Source: Rubrivivax sp. (GTDB lineage: Bacteria; Pseudomonadota; Gammaproteobacteria; Burkholderiales; Burkholderiaceae_C). Taken from it: a stretch of 64,000 nucleotides of DNA. Within the stretch, counting starts at the first letter, position 1, and the number at the start of each line of letters is the position of its first letter. This document shows, piece after piece, positions 1-8,016 of the stretch. Both the position numbers and the translations under genes were made by a program. The notes below the pieces were generated by a model, which saw nothing but the letters and a program-made list of their open reading frames with translations, ran no database searches and was not told the origin of the DNA. The stretch is taken from the NCBI GenBank assembly GCA_027490215.1, contig JAIXYO010000037.1, positions 16,102-80,101 of the forward strand, given 5' to 3'.

Positions 1-77
1 TGCATCGATTCATAAAACTGTTGCTCTGCCTCGTCAGGAGAGGACAGCGCTATCAGGGGGGGGTTCGGAGAATTCAT
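1..77 (-). CDS. N-terminal fragment of a SnoaL/NTF2-like protein (partial)
   Basis: Reading the minus strand from the ATG at 77 gives about 25 codons that run off the window edge, beginning MNSPNPPLIALSSPDEAEQQF. A good Shine-Dalgarno sequence (AGGAAGG) sits a few bases upstream. The pattern 'SPDEAEQQFYE' resembles the first helix of small SnoaL/NTF2-fold (DUF4440-type) proteins common in Burkholderiales; this is inferred from a short stretch. The codons contain a run of eight C (eight G on the plus strand, 56-63). Confidence 0.5.
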   Translation of the reverse strand, partial: MNSPNPPLIALSSPDEAEQQFYESM

Positions 78-160
78 TTCACCTTCCTCTTCAGCACGCG
101 AGCTGAAAGATTCAAGTCAGCCAACCGAAATTTCATTGTACGAAGCCTGTAGAAGCCGCC

Positions 161-259
161 CGCACAGCCGCCGTGACCCGCACCCTGGAGCTGTGGGCCA
201 TTCCCGGCAGTGGCGCACCGGCCGGCCCAGTGCTTTACGTCGGCAAGCTGGCGCTCTGA
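161..259 (+). pseudogene. Remnant of an anti-sigma factor (RskA/ChrR-like) C-terminus
   Basis: The frame ending at TGA 257-259 reads RTLELWAIPG followed by SGAPAGPVLYVGKLAL. 'LELWAIP' and 'GPVLY.G.L' are two blocks near the end of RskA-type anti-sigma factors, where they normally lie about 40-50 residues apart. Here they are almost fused, so the piece looks like an internally deleted leftover. No start codon, N-terminal domain or partner sigma factor is present. Its last 25 bases overlap the end of the convergent histidine kinase gene. The call rests on remembered family sequence. Confidence 0.45.
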
Positions 260-1806
260 GTGGTGGCCCCCGGGGTGGGGCCTTCGGGGAGGAACACGCT
301 GAAAGTTGAGCCCTCGCCCAGGGTGCTCTCGACGTCGAGGCGACCTGACATCAACTGAATCAGGCCGCGCGTCACCGCCAGGCCGATCCCGGTACCCTCG
401 ATCGCGCTGTGACGGTGATCAAGTCGGTTGAACGGCTCGCCCAGTGTGGGCAACTGCGCTCGGGAGATTCCGACACCCGTGTCAATGACCTGCACGCGCA
501 CGCCGTCGGGCGTTGACTCTGCCAGCACCCGCACCGTGCCTTCGGGTCGGTTGTACTTGATGGCGTTGCAGACCAGGTTGAGCACCACCTGACGCAATCG
601 CGTCGGGTCGGCGTACACCGTCAGCGACGGTCTGGCCTCGACCGGCAACAGGCGCACTGATGCAGCGTCAGCGAGCGGGTGCAGCATGTCCATGCATTCG
701 GCCAACAATGCCGGCAACTGCACATCCGTGCAGTCGAGCGCAAGCTGTCCTGATTCGATGCGTGTGAGATCCAGCAACTCGCTGATCATCTGCAGCAGAT
801 GGTCGCCGGCTTCGTGGATCAGTGCCACACGGCGTCGCTGGTTGGGCGATAGCGGGTCGCTTTCGTCAATCTGCAGCAACTGCGCAAAGCCCATCACCGC
901 ATTCAGAGGCGTGCGCAGCTCGTGGCTCATGTGCGACAGGAACTCGGTCTTGGCCCGATTGGCCGCCTGTGCCATGGCGGCCGATTGGCGTGCCATCTGC
1001 AACTCGTGCACTTCGGTGGAGTCTTCAAAGTAGCCGTACCACAGCACGCCGCCGTCACTTTCGCGCTGAGGCGTCGAGGTGCCGGTCATCCAGCGCAGCG
1101 CGCCGTCAGGGCGGCGCAGCCGGAAGTCGAAGCGCCAGGGCGTGAGCGTGCGTGCCGACAGCTTCATCGCTGCGATGGTCGAGCCGTAATGCTCGCGCTC
1201 GATCATCCGCAGCACCGCAGCCCCATCGCGCATCACCTCGCTGGCAGTCAGACCCAGCACGTCGAAACAGCTTTCGCTGACGTAGCAGAACGCGCCGTCG
1301 CCCTCGCCGTTGTGGCGGTACTGGTAGATCACGCCGGGCACATGGCGTGCTGTTTCGCTCAGCTGCGCCGCGATGGCCAGCGCACGGCTCTCGGCCTGAT
1401 GGCGCTGAGTGACATCGACCAACGTGCCGACCACGCGCAGAGGCTTTCCGTCGGTGCTCCACTCGACGATACGACCGCGTTCCGCGATCCATCGCCACTG
1501 GCCGTCCTTTGTCCGAGCACGGTATTCGTGCTCGTAATAGGGCAGTTCGCCACGGGCATGGCGCAGGAAGTGCTCGTCGTTTTCTGCGCAGTCGTCCGGG
1601 TGTATCAGAAGGTTCCAGGCCTGCTGGGTCAGTCGACCTTCCTCCGGGCCATAGCCCAGCAGGTTCAGGTCAGAGTCAACACCCGAAAGCACATCGGTCT
1701 GCGGGTTCCATTCCCACACGGAGGTGCCAGCGCCGATCAACGCGGCGCGCACCAGGGTTTCGTAATCGCGCCCTGCAGGATCGCTGTCGTGGCTCACGGT
1801 GCCCAT
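235..1806 (-). CDS. Soluble PAS-PAS sensor histidine kinase
   Basis: About 523 residues. Two PAS/PAC modules (about 20-140 and 155-270) are followed by a HisKA domain with H-box SHMSHELRTPLNAV near residue 297. The HATPase domain has N-box LNLVCNAIKYN, G1 VIDTGVGIS and G2 EGTGIGLAV. No transmembrane segment or signal peptide is visible, so it should sense a cytoplasmic signal. There is no receiver domain and no adjacent response regulator, so it is an orphan whose partner is unknown. The start is ATG 1806; a GTG directly before it is also possible. Family assignment is firm, the signal is not known. Confidence 0.9.
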   Translation of the reverse strand: MGTVSHDSDPAGRDYETLVRAALIGAGTSVWEWNPQTDVLSGVDSDLNLLGYGPEEGRLTQQAWNLLIHPDDCAENDEHFLRHARGELPYYEHEYRARTKDGQWRWIAERGRIVEWSTDGKPLRVVGTLVDVTQRHQAESRALAIAAQLSETARHVPGVIYQYRHNGEGDGAFCYVSESCFDVLGLTASEVMRDGAAVLRMIEREHYGSTIAAMKLSARTLTPWRFDFRLRRPDGALRWMTGTSTPQRESDGGVLWYGYFEDSTEVHELQMARQSAAMAQAANRAKTEFLSHMSHELRTPLNAVMGFAQLLQIDESDPLSPNQRRRVALIHEAGDHLLQMISELLDLTRIESGQLALDCTDVQLPALLAECMDMLHPLADAASVRLLPVEARPSLTVYADPTRLRQVVLNLVCNAIKYNRPEGTVRVLAESTPDGVRVQVIDTGVGISRAQLPTLGEPFNRLDHRHSAIEGTGIGLAVTRGLIQLMSGRLDVESTLGEGSTFSVFLPEGPTPGATTQSASLPT

Positions 1807-1840
1807 CACGGCCGCTGCCGTTGCTTGCCTCGGTGCGCGG

Positions 1841-2056
1841 TCAATGTGCGTGGATCTTTTCGCCTGCCTTCAGCGAGTAGACGGTGCCGCAATAAGGGCA
1901 CTTTCCCGAACCGGTGGTGACCACATCAATGAACACCTTCGGGTGATTGCTCCACAGTGGCATCTTCGGGTTCGGGCAAGTGACCGCACCCGGTCCCTGC
2001 AGATCGTGCGCGGTGACTTCGATGGGGCTGGACGAGGTGGATGGCGCTGTGCTCAT
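1841..2056 (-). CDS. Zinc-finger domain protein (zf-CHCC)
   Basis: A 71-residue protein with one zinc-binding set C27, H38, C53 and C56 (pattern GAVTCP...NHPKVFID...GKCPYCGT). This is the CHCC zinc finger related to the NDUFS6 subunit of mitochondrial complex I. In Burkholderiales such a small gene commonly lies next to ilvE, as here (67 bases downstream of ilvE on the same strand). The N-terminal 15 residues are Ser/Thr-rich and probably disordered. A CGGAGC Shine-Dalgarno-like sequence precedes the ATG. The biological role is not established. Confidence 0.85.
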   Translation of the reverse strand: MSTAPSTSSSPIEVTAHDLQGPGAVTCPNPKMPLWSNHPKVFIDVVTTGSGKCPYCGTVYSLKAGEKIHAH

Positions 2057-2123
2057 GATCGGCTCCGTGGATGTGTGCGTGACGGTGGCTTGATCAGCGT
2101 GTGGCGGTGGCTTGATACAGGCT

Positions 2124-3047
2124 TCAGACTGGCGTCAACCACTCAGCGTACTTCGGGTTGCGGCCGTTCACGATGTCAAAGAACGCAGACTGGATTTTCT
2201 CGGTGATCGGCCCGCGAGAGCCTTGGCCGATCTCCAGGCGGTCCAGTTCACGGATTGGCGTCACTTCAGCCGCGGTGCCGGTGAAGAAAGCCTCGTCGGC
2301 GATGTAGATCTCGTCGCGGGTGATCCGCTTCTCGACGATCTTCAGCCCGAGGTCCGCGCAGATCGCGAAGATGGTGTTGCGGGTGATGCCGTTCAGCGCA
2401 CCGGCCGACAGATCAGGCGTGTAGACCACCCCGTTCTTGATGATGAACAGGTTCTCGCCAGCGCCTTCGCTGGCGAAGCCGCTGGCGTCGAGCAGCAGCG
2501 CCTCGTCGTAGCCGTCATCGGTGGCTTCCATGTTGGCGAGGATCGAGTTGGTGTAGTTGCTGACTGCCTTCGCCTGCGTCATCGTGATGTTGACGTGGTG
2601 GCGTGTGTAGCTGCTGGTCTTCACGCGGATGCCGCGCTTCAGGCCTTCCTCGCCGAGATAGGCGCCCCAGGTCCAGGCGGCGACCATCAGGTGGATGGTG
2701 TTGCCCTTCGGGCTGACGCCGAGCTTCTTGTCGCCGATCCAGGTCAGTGGCCGGATGTAGCCGCTTTCCAGCTTGTTCTCGCGCACGACACGGCGCTGGG
2801 CCTCCATCACCTGATCGATGGAGAAAGGGATCTTCATGCGCAGAATCTTGGCGCTGTTGAACAGCCGCTCGGTGTGCTCGCGCAGCCGGAAGATCGCCGT
2901 GCCCTGCTCGGTCTTGTAGGCGCGCACCCCTTCGAAGGCGCCGCAACCGTAGTGCAGCGTGTGCGACAGCACATGGATCTTGGCGTCGCGCCACTCCACC
3001 AGCTCGCCATCCATCCAGATCTTTCCGTCACGATCGGCCATCGACAT
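2124..3047 (-). CDS. ilvE: Branched-chain amino acid aminotransferase
   Basis: 307 residues, the normal length for class IV aminotransferases of this type. The enzyme transfers amino groups between glutamate and the 2-keto acids of leucine, isoleucine and valine, using PLP. The Schiff-base lysine lies in TQAKAVSNYTNS near residue 160. The family blocks LHYGCGAFEGVRAY, SGYIRPL and EGAGENLF are present. A GGAG Shine-Dalgarno sequence lies about six bases upstream of ATG 3047, and a TAAAAT -10-like box is at 3079-3084. It probably forms a short transcription unit with the zinc-finger gene downstream. Confidence 0.95.
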   Translation of the reverse strand: MSMADRDGKIWMDGELVEWRDAKIHVLSHTLHYGCGAFEGVRAYKTEQGTAIFRLREHTERLFNSAKILRMKIPFSIDQVMEAQRRVVRENKLESGYIRPLTWIGDKKLGVSPKGNTIHLMVAAWTWGAYLGEEGLKRGIRVKTSSYTRHHVNITMTQAKAVSNYTNSILANMEATDDGYDEALLLDASGFASEGAGENLFIIKNGVVYTPDLSAGALNGITRNTIFAICADLGLKIVEKRITRDEIYIADEAFFTGTAAEVTPIRELDRLEIGQGSRGPITEKIQSAFFDIVNGRNPKYAEWLTPV

Positions 3048-3142
3048 GGCGAGACTCCATACTGTTCAATAACCCTCGATTTTAGGCGCCGGCCTGGGGC
3101 AGTTCCGAGGCGCTGCCTGAATGGGAGTCTGCGGCGCGCTGG

Positions 3143-4513
3143 TCACAGTGTGCGCACGAGCGCGATCGCTTCCTCGATGCGCTCCACCGCATGGATCGTC
3201 AGCCCCTCGATGGGCTTCTTTGGCGCATTGGCCTTGGGCACCACGGCCACGCTGAAGCCCAGCTTGGCCGCTTCCTTCAAGCGTTCCTGGCCTCGCGGCG
3301 CAGGTCGCACCTCGCCGGCCAGGCCGACCTCACCGAACGCAATGAACCCGCGTGGTAGCGGCTTGCCGCGCAGACTGCTCTGGATGGCCAGCATCACCGC
3401 CAGGTCGGCCGCCGGCTCCGCGATGCGCACGCCACCCACTGCGTTGACGAACACGTCCTGATCGTTGCAGGCGATGCCGGCGTGGCGGTGCAGCACCGCC
3501 AGCATCATCGCCAGCCGGTCCCGGTCCAGCCCGACGCTGAGCCGGCGCGGGCTGGGGCCCCCGCTGTCAACCAGCGCCTGAATCTCCACCAGCAACGGTC
3601 GCGTGCCTTCCAGCGTGACCAGCACGCAGGAGCCCGCCACCGGATCGCCGTGTGTGGACAAAAAGATCGCGCTCGGATTCGCCACGCCCTTCAGGCCGCG
3701 CTCGGTCATCGCGAACACGCCGATCTCGTTGACGGCGCCGAAGCGGTTCTTGATGGCGCGCACCAGCCGGAAGCTGCTGTGGGTGTCGCCCTCGAAGTAG
3801 AGCACCGTATCCACGATGTGTTCCAGGACGCGCGGCCCGGCCAGCGCGCCTTCCTTCGTCACGTGGCCGACCAGCACGATGGTGGTCCCGCTCGATTTCG
3901 CGATGCGCGTCAGCTGCGCTGCGCATTCGCGCACCTGCGCAACGGAGCCCGGCGCTGAAGTCAACTGGTCGCTGTAGACCGTCTGGATCGAATCGACCAC
4001 GCACACCACGGGCTGCTCCGCGGCGATGGTGGCGGCGATCTTCTCCAGCTGGATCTCGGCAATCACCCGCACCTGCGAGCCGCCCTGCGCCTCACCCAGA
4101 CCCAGCCGCCGCGAGCGCAGGGCGACTTGCGCACCCGACTCCTCGCCCGTCACGTACAGCGCGCGCACGTTGCGCGACAGTGCGTCCAGCGCCTGCAGCA
4201 ACAGCGTCGACTTGCCGATCCCCGGGTCGCCGCCGATCAGCACCACGCCACCGGCGACGATGCCGCCGCCGAGCACGCGATCGAGCTCGTCGATGCCGGT
4301 GGGCAACCGGTCGACGTCCGAAGCCTCGATGTCGCCGAGTGTGGCCACCGGCAGCGCTCCGGCCAGCGACTGGTAGCGGTGCTTCGGCCCGGCGCTTTCA
4401 GCGATCGACTCGACCAGCGTGTTCCAGGCTTCGCAAGACGGGCACTTGCCCAGCCATTTAGGGCTGGTGCCGCCGCATTCGGTACAGGTGTACAGCGATT
4501 TGGGTTTGCTCAC
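3143..4513 (-). CDS. radA: DNA repair/recombination protein RadA
   Basis: 456 residues. The order is an N-terminal C4 zinc finger (CTECG...CPSC), a RecA-like ATPase with Walker A GGDPGIGKST near residue 95, the RadA-specific KNRFG motif (AIKNRFGAVNEIG), and a C-terminal Lon-protease-like domain. RadA drives branch migration of recombination intermediates as a hexameric helicase. The start codon is GTG 4513. No Shine-Dalgarno sequence is visible, but TACAGT ends six bases upstream, so the mRNA may be leaderless. Confidence 0.97.
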   Translation of the reverse strand: MSKPKSLYTCTECGGTSPKWLGKCPSCEAWNTLVESIAESAGPKHRYQSLAGALPVATLGDIEASDVDRLPTGIDELDRVLGGGIVAGGVVLIGGDPGIGKSTLLLQALDALSRNVRALYVTGEESGAQVALRSRRLGLGEAQGGSQVRVIAEIQLEKIAATIAAEQPVVCVVDSIQTVYSDQLTSAPGSVAQVRECAAQLTRIAKSSGTTIVLVGHVTKEGALAGPRVLEHIVDTVLYFEGDTHSSFRLVRAIKNRFGAVNEIGVFAMTERGLKGVANPSAIFLSTHGDPVAGSCVLVTLEGTRPLLVEIQALVDSGGPSPRRLSVGLDRDRLAMMLAVLHRHAGIACNDQDVFVNAVGGVRIAEPAADLAVMLAIQSSLRGKPLPRGFIAFGEVGLAGEVRPAPRGQERLKEAAKLGFSVAVVPKANAPKKPIEGLTIHAVERIEEAIALVRTL

Positions 4514-4519
4514 CCGACG

Positions 4520-4525
4520 ACTGTA
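4520..4525 (-). promoter_or_regulatory. Candidate -10 box of leaderless radA
   Basis: TACAGT on the minus strand ends six bases before the radA GTG, the spacing at which transcription would start on the start codon. No Shine-Dalgarno sequence and no clear -35 box are seen. Confidence 0.4.
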
Positions 4526-4581
4526 GCCGCCACCCGCGCCAATGCTGCTCGACGTTCGGCCGCGCGCGACCGATGTGCGTG

Positions 4582-4596
4582 TGGCTCAACGCTCGC
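4582..4596 (+). promoter_or_regulatory. Weak candidate sigma-54 (-24/-12) promoter
   Basis: TGGCTC-N5-TCGC resembles the sigma-54 consensus TGGCAC-N5-TTGC: the GG and GC dinucleotides are correctly spaced, with mismatches at other positions. It lies 104 bases upstream of the PEP-CTERM gene. Sigma-54 control of PEP-CTERM genes is known in other betaproteobacteria, but this match alone is weak. Confidence 0.25.
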
Positions 4597-4699
4597 GCCG
4601 GCTTCGTCACAGACAACGGCATCCCCGCTTTCAGGGGGGCATTGCCGCTAGCAACCGCCGCCAGAGAGCACCACAATGCCCAGACCTGTGGAGGAAACC

Positions 4700-5722
4700 A
4701 TGAAGCACACCCGCTTGCTCGTGTTCTGCGCCTCGTTTCTCACTGTCTCCGGTCTTGCTCAGGCTGGTGAAATCCAGGCCTACGCGGGTGCAGTGGCGGG
4801 TTTTGCCGAGGGTGGAACAGGACCGTTCGGCTGCGCCACCAGCGGGCCGACGATCCCGGCCCCGTGGTCCGCGGGCATCTCTCTGCCGACCGAGGGCTTC
4901 GTGTCATGCCACCTGGCTGGCGGCATCGACAACCAGGTCGCCACCAGCGGCACCCTGAACGCCAGCCAGTCGGTGAGCGGGCCTTCGGTTGGTGGCACCT
5001 TCAGCGGCAGCGCTCAGGCCCGCGCTGGCTACTGGAACCTCGGTGTCGCGGTGGACGGCAGCAACAGCGGTGGCTCCGCACCGAGTGTTTTTCGCCAGAC
5101 TGCGGCATTTGCGCGCTTTGTCGTTCCGGTGACGCTCAACAGCCCGGGTATTGCGACAGGGACGACGGGGTTCGTGAATTTCTCGTTCCTGGTCGAAGGC
5201 AACATGTTCAGCGACCGCAATGCGCCCTATTCACAGCAGGTCGACACCTACCTCGGCCTGCGCGTCAACAACACGACCATCGGGCCGTGGACTGCGTTTG
5301 CAGCGACCATCGTCGACGAAGGGCTGCCCTTTGTGCGCGGAGGCTCGAGCGGTCTTCCAGGGTCATTCGTGCTTGGCCCCGGCAGCCTCACGGGCTCGGC
5401 CAACGTGACAAGCACCGGCAACTTCGCGATGCGCTGGGGCGTACCCTTCCAGGTCGAGGTGGCGCTCTATGCGCAGCAGTCCTCTTGCTGCTACGGCACG
5501 ACGCTCAGCGCCGACTTCCTGAACAGCGCCGTGCTGAACGGCATCCAGGCCTACGGGCCAGCCGGTCTGGTGAATGACTTCACAGGCTTTGACGACGAGG
5601 GCAACCTACTGGGTGCGAGCGGCGTACTGAGCGCGGTGCCTGAACCCGCCAGCCTGCTGCTGATATCGCTCGGGCTGAGTGCGGTCGGCGTGTTCGCAAG
5701 ACGACAGCCACGGTGCCGGTGA
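4700..5722 (+). CDS. PEP-CTERM sorting domain protein
   Basis: 340 residues. The start ATG 4700 has a strong GGAGG sequence just upstream and gives a clean signal peptide (MKHTRLLVFCASFLTVSGLAQA). The middle is rich in Gly, Ser, Thr and Asn and looks like an exported beta-rich domain. The C-terminus has the sorting signal VPEPASLLLISLGLSAVG followed by FARRQPR: a PEP motif, a hydrophobic helix and a basic tail. Such proteins are processed by an exosortase and are often linked to exopolysaccharide or biofilm. No exosortase lies in this window. The substrate or partner of the middle region is not recognisable. Confidence 0.85.
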   Translation: MKHTRLLVFCASFLTVSGLAQAGEIQAYAGAVAGFAEGGTGPFGCATSGPTIPAPWSAGISLPTEGFVSCHLAGGIDNQVATSGTLNASQSVSGPSVGGTFSGSAQARAGYWNLGVAVDGSNSGGSAPSVFRQTAAFARFVVPVTLNSPGIATGTTGFVNFSFLVEGNMFSDRNAPYSQQVDTYLGLRVNNTTIGPWTAFAATIVDEGLPFVRGGSSGLPGSFVLGPGSLTGSANVTSTGNFAMRWGVPFQVEVALYAQQSSCCYGTTLSADFLNSAVLNGIQAYGPAGLVNDFTGFDDEGNLLGASGVLSAVPEPASLLLISLGLSAVGVFARRQPRCR

Positions 5723-5754
5723 CGGAGATCAACGAGGCTCATCGCCGCACCGGC
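5715..5754. terminator. Possible hairpin between convergent genes
   Basis: GCCGGTG at 5715-5721 pairs with CACCGGC at 5748-5754. The hairpin has a 26-base loop and no T-tract, and lies between the convergent PEP-CTERM and arfB genes. It is weak as a terminator. Confidence 0.2.
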
Positions 5755-5769
5755 TCGTGAGTCTGCCGA

Positions 5770-6180
5770 TCAATCTGCGCCAATCTTGCCCCGCGATGCC
5801 TTGACCTGCGCGCGCAAGCCCTTGCTTTCGAGCCGCCGCTGCTTCGAGCCGTAGGTCGGCTTCGTCGGTCTGCGCACGCGCGGCGGCGTGGCGACGCTGT
5901 CGACCAGCTCCTGAAGCCGCATCAGCGCGTCGATGCGGTTCGCCTCCTGGCTGCGCGAGGTCTGCGCCTTGATGACGACCACGCCCTCGGCGGTGATGCG
6001 CTGGTCGCGCAGTGCCAGCAGCCGCTGCTTCACGTCGTCGGGCAGCGAAGAGGCCTGCACGTCATAGCGCAGGTGCACCGCGCTCGACACCTTGTTGACG
6101 TTCTGGCCACCAGCGCCCTGTGCGCGGATCGCGGTGATCTCGACCTCGTGTTCGGGCACCACCAAGCTGGGCGAGATCAC
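5770..6180 (-). CDS. arfB: Ribosome rescue peptidyl-tRNA hydrolase ArfB (YaeJ)
   Basis: 136 residues from GTG 6180, close to the 140 of E. coli ArfB. The class I release-factor GGQ motif lies in ITAIRAQGAGGQNVNK. The C-terminal tail is basic (RRPTKPTYGSKQRR...KASRGK), matching the part that enters the empty mRNA channel of stalled ribosomes. It hydrolyses peptidyl-tRNA on non-stop complexes. A longer reading upstream of the GTG runs through the end of the thioesterase gene and looks non-native, which is why GTG 6180 was chosen. It lies 13 bases after the thioesterase stop, in the same transcription unit. Confidence 0.92.
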   Translation of the reverse strand: MISPSLVVPEHEVEITAIRAQGAGGQNVNKVSSAVHLRYDVQASSLPDDVKQRLLALRDQRITAEGVVVIKAQTSRSQEANRIDALMRLQELVDSVATPPRVRRPTKPTYGSKQRRLESKGLRAQVKASRGKIGAD

Positions 6181-6193
6181 GCTGCGCCGTGCC

Positions 6194-6706
6194 TCAGGCG
6201 TCGCCGGCAACGGCGTTCGATGGCATCGCCTTGAGCAACGCGGCTTCGCGCTGCGCAAGCTCCGCGCGCAGTTGCTTGCGGATCTTCGCGGCCTCGAAGC
6301 GGCGGACCTCGTCGGGTGTGGCGGGCACGCGCGGTGGCACCGCGGTGGGTCGGCCATCGTCGCCCATCGCCACCATCGTCAGGAAGCAGCTGTTGGCATG
6401 TCGCACGACCTGCGTGCGGATGTTCTCGGCAATGACCTTGACGCCCACCTCCATCGAGGAGGTGCCCGTGTGGTTGACGCTGGCGAGAAAGGTCACGAGT
6501 TCGCCGACGTGGATCGGCTGCAGGAAAAGCACGTGGTTGACCGACAGCGTGACCACATAGGTGCCGGCATAGCGGCTTGCACACGCGTAGGCCACCTGGT
6601 CGAGCAGCTTCAGGATCGTGCCGCCATGCACATTGCCGGAGAAATTGGCCATGTCCGGCGTCATCAGCACGGTCATCGTCAGCATGTGGGTGGGCAGGTG
6701 CATCAT
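6194..6706 (-). CDS. Acyl-CoA thioesterase (hotdog fold)
   Basis: 170 residues from the ATG pair at 6706/6703. The hotdog-fold acyl-CoA hydrolase pattern is clear: NFSGNVHGGTILKLLDQVAYACA, then VTLSVNHVLFLQPIHVGELV and SSMEVGVKVIAEN. Such cytosolic thioesterases hydrolyse fatty acyl-CoA to free acid and CoA; chain-length preference cannot be read from sequence. The C-terminal 40 residues are charged and helical. It lies 22 bases after alr and 13 bases before arfB, forming a three-gene minus-strand group. Confidence 0.88.
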   Translation of the reverse strand: MMHLPTHMLTMTVLMTPDMANFSGNVHGGTILKLLDQVAYACASRYAGTYVVTLSVNHVLFLQPIHVGELVTFLASVNHTGTSSMEVGVKVIAENIRTQVVRHANSCFLTMVAMGDDGRPTAVPPRVPATPDEVRRFEAAKIRKQLRAELAQREAALLKAMPSNAVAGDA

Positions 6707-6728
6707 GGTTCTCGCAGTGCGATCAGGC

Positions 6729-7838
6729 TCAATCGTCAACGCGGGTCGGCACACGCAACGCCAGTGCGCACATCAGCTCGTAGCCCACGGTGCCAGCGGC
6801 ATGCGCAACCTCGTCGATGGGCAGCACGGCGCCCCCCGGCCCTTGCCCCCACAGCGTGACCTCGCTGCCGATATGCGCCGTGGGCGCCGGGGTGAGATCG
6901 ACGGTGACCATGTCCATCGAGACGCGACCGACCATCTCGCAGCGCACCCCGTCGACCAGTATCGGTGCGCCGTTGGGCGCGCTGCGCGGATAGCCATCGG
7001 CGTAGCCGCAGGCGACCACCCCGATGCGCATCGGCCGCAAGGCGGTGTAGCGGCTGCCGTAGCCCACGGTGTCGCCGGGTTGCAGGTCCTGCGTGGCGAT
7101 CAATTCGCTGCGCAGCGTCATCGTCGGTTGCAGGCCCCAGTCGGCGATGCTGCGGTCGGGGAAGTCGGGGGCCGAGCCGTAGAGCGCGATGCCAGGGCGC
7201 ACCCAGTCGCCGCGCACTGCCGCGTTTTCGGGTGCATGGCGCAATGTGGCTGCGCTGTTGCAAAGTGACCGCTCTCCGGGCAGTTCACGGGTGGTGGCTT
7301 CGAACACCGCCCACTGGCGAGCCATGCCGCCGCCCGGTTCATCGCGGTCCGCATCCGCAAAGTGCGTCATCAGCGTGATGCTTTCCACCTGCGTCAAGCC
7401 ACTCAGCCGCAACCAGGCCGAGCGGTAGGCCGATGGGGTGAAGCCCAACCGGTTCATGCCGCTGTTCATCTTCAGGAAGACATGATGCGGCGCCTGCGTC
7501 TTGTGCGCCGCCAGCCAGTCGATCTGCGCCTCGCGGTGCACCGTGTGCCACAGGCTCAGGCGCGAACAGAGCTCCAGGTCGCGCGCGTCGAAGCAGCCTT
7601 CGAGCAGCAGGATCGGCCCGCGCCAGCCAAGTGCACGCACACGCTGTGCCTCGTCAAGGTCGAGCAGCGCAAAGCCATCTGCGGCTTGAAAACCGGCATA
7701 AACACGCTCGATGCCATGGCCGTATGCATTGGCCTTGACCACGGCCCAGACTCGCGCATCGGGTGCATGGGCCCGTGCGCGCCGCAGGTTGTGCGCCAGC
7801 GCCTGGGGGTGGATCACGGCTTCGATGGGGCGGGGCAT
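6729..7838 (-). CDS. alr: Alanine racemase
   Basis: 369 residues. It interconverts L- and D-alanine with PLP to supply D-Ala for peptidoglycan. The PLP lysine is K35 in [10 protein letters not shown], and the tyrosine region is [11 protein letters not shown] near residue 255. The C-terminal beta domain contains DMVTVDLT and WGQGPGG. It is the first gene of the alr-thioesterase-arfB group. A CAGAAT -10-like box lies about 23 bases upstream. Whether it is the biosynthetic (Alr) or catabolic (DadX) paralog cannot be told; no dadA is nearby. Confidence 0.95.
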   Translation of the reverse strand: MPRPIEAVIHPQALAHNLRRARAHAPDARVWAVVKANAYGHGIERVYAGFQAADGFALLDLDEAQRVRALGWRGPILLLEGCFDARDLELCSRLSLWHTVHREAQIDWLAAHKTQAPHHVFLKMNSGMNRLGFTPSAYRSAWLRLSGLTQVESITLMTHFADADRDEPGGGMARQWAVFEATTRELPGERSLCNSAATLRHAPENAAVRGDWVRPGIALYGSAPDFPDRSIADWGLQPTMTLRSELIATQDLQPGDTVGYGSRYTALRPMRIGVVACGYADGYPRSAPNGAPILVDGVRCEMVGRVSMDMVTVDLTPAPTAHIGSEVTLWGQGPGGAVLPIDEVAHAAGTVGYELMCALALRVPTRVDD

Positions 7839-7933
7839 GGGTGGTCGCCTGACAAAAACCCATTCTGCCGCAGGGCTTGCAAACCCTTCCCGCGCAGTGC
7901 CCTGCAGAGCGGTTCCGCAGCACCCCGCGTGCT

Positions 7934-7939
7934 ATAACC
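7934..7939 (+). promoter_or_regulatory. Candidate -10 box for the lplT transcript
   Basis: TATAAC lies 23 bases upstream of the leader-peptide ATG and 8 bases before its AAGGAG ribosome binding site. No good -35 is visible. Confidence 0.4.
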
Positions 7940-7962
7940 CGCGCCGCAAGGAGACCCGTCGG

Positions 7963-8016
7963 ATGTACGGCCTCGTCATCGTGCCGACCCGGAAACTGAG
8001 CGCCACCAGCGAATGA
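7963..8016 (+). CDS. 17-residue leader peptide coupled to lplT
   Basis: An ATG nine bases after a strong AAGGAG site (7948-7953) opens a short frame reading MYGLVIVPTRKLSATSE. Its TGA overlaps the lplT ATG in the sequence ATGA. lplT has no ribosome binding site of its own, so ribosomes finishing this short peptide probably re-initiate there. No homolog is recognised. Translation of the peptide is inferred from the spacing and the overlap. Confidence 0.5.
   Translation: MYGLVIVPTRKLSATSE

Noticed and set aside
56..63. Run of eight G as a phase-variation tract
   Set aside because: It lies in the coding start of a partial gene, but a single 8-base run in GC-rich DNA is weak evidence and encodes Pro-Pro normally.
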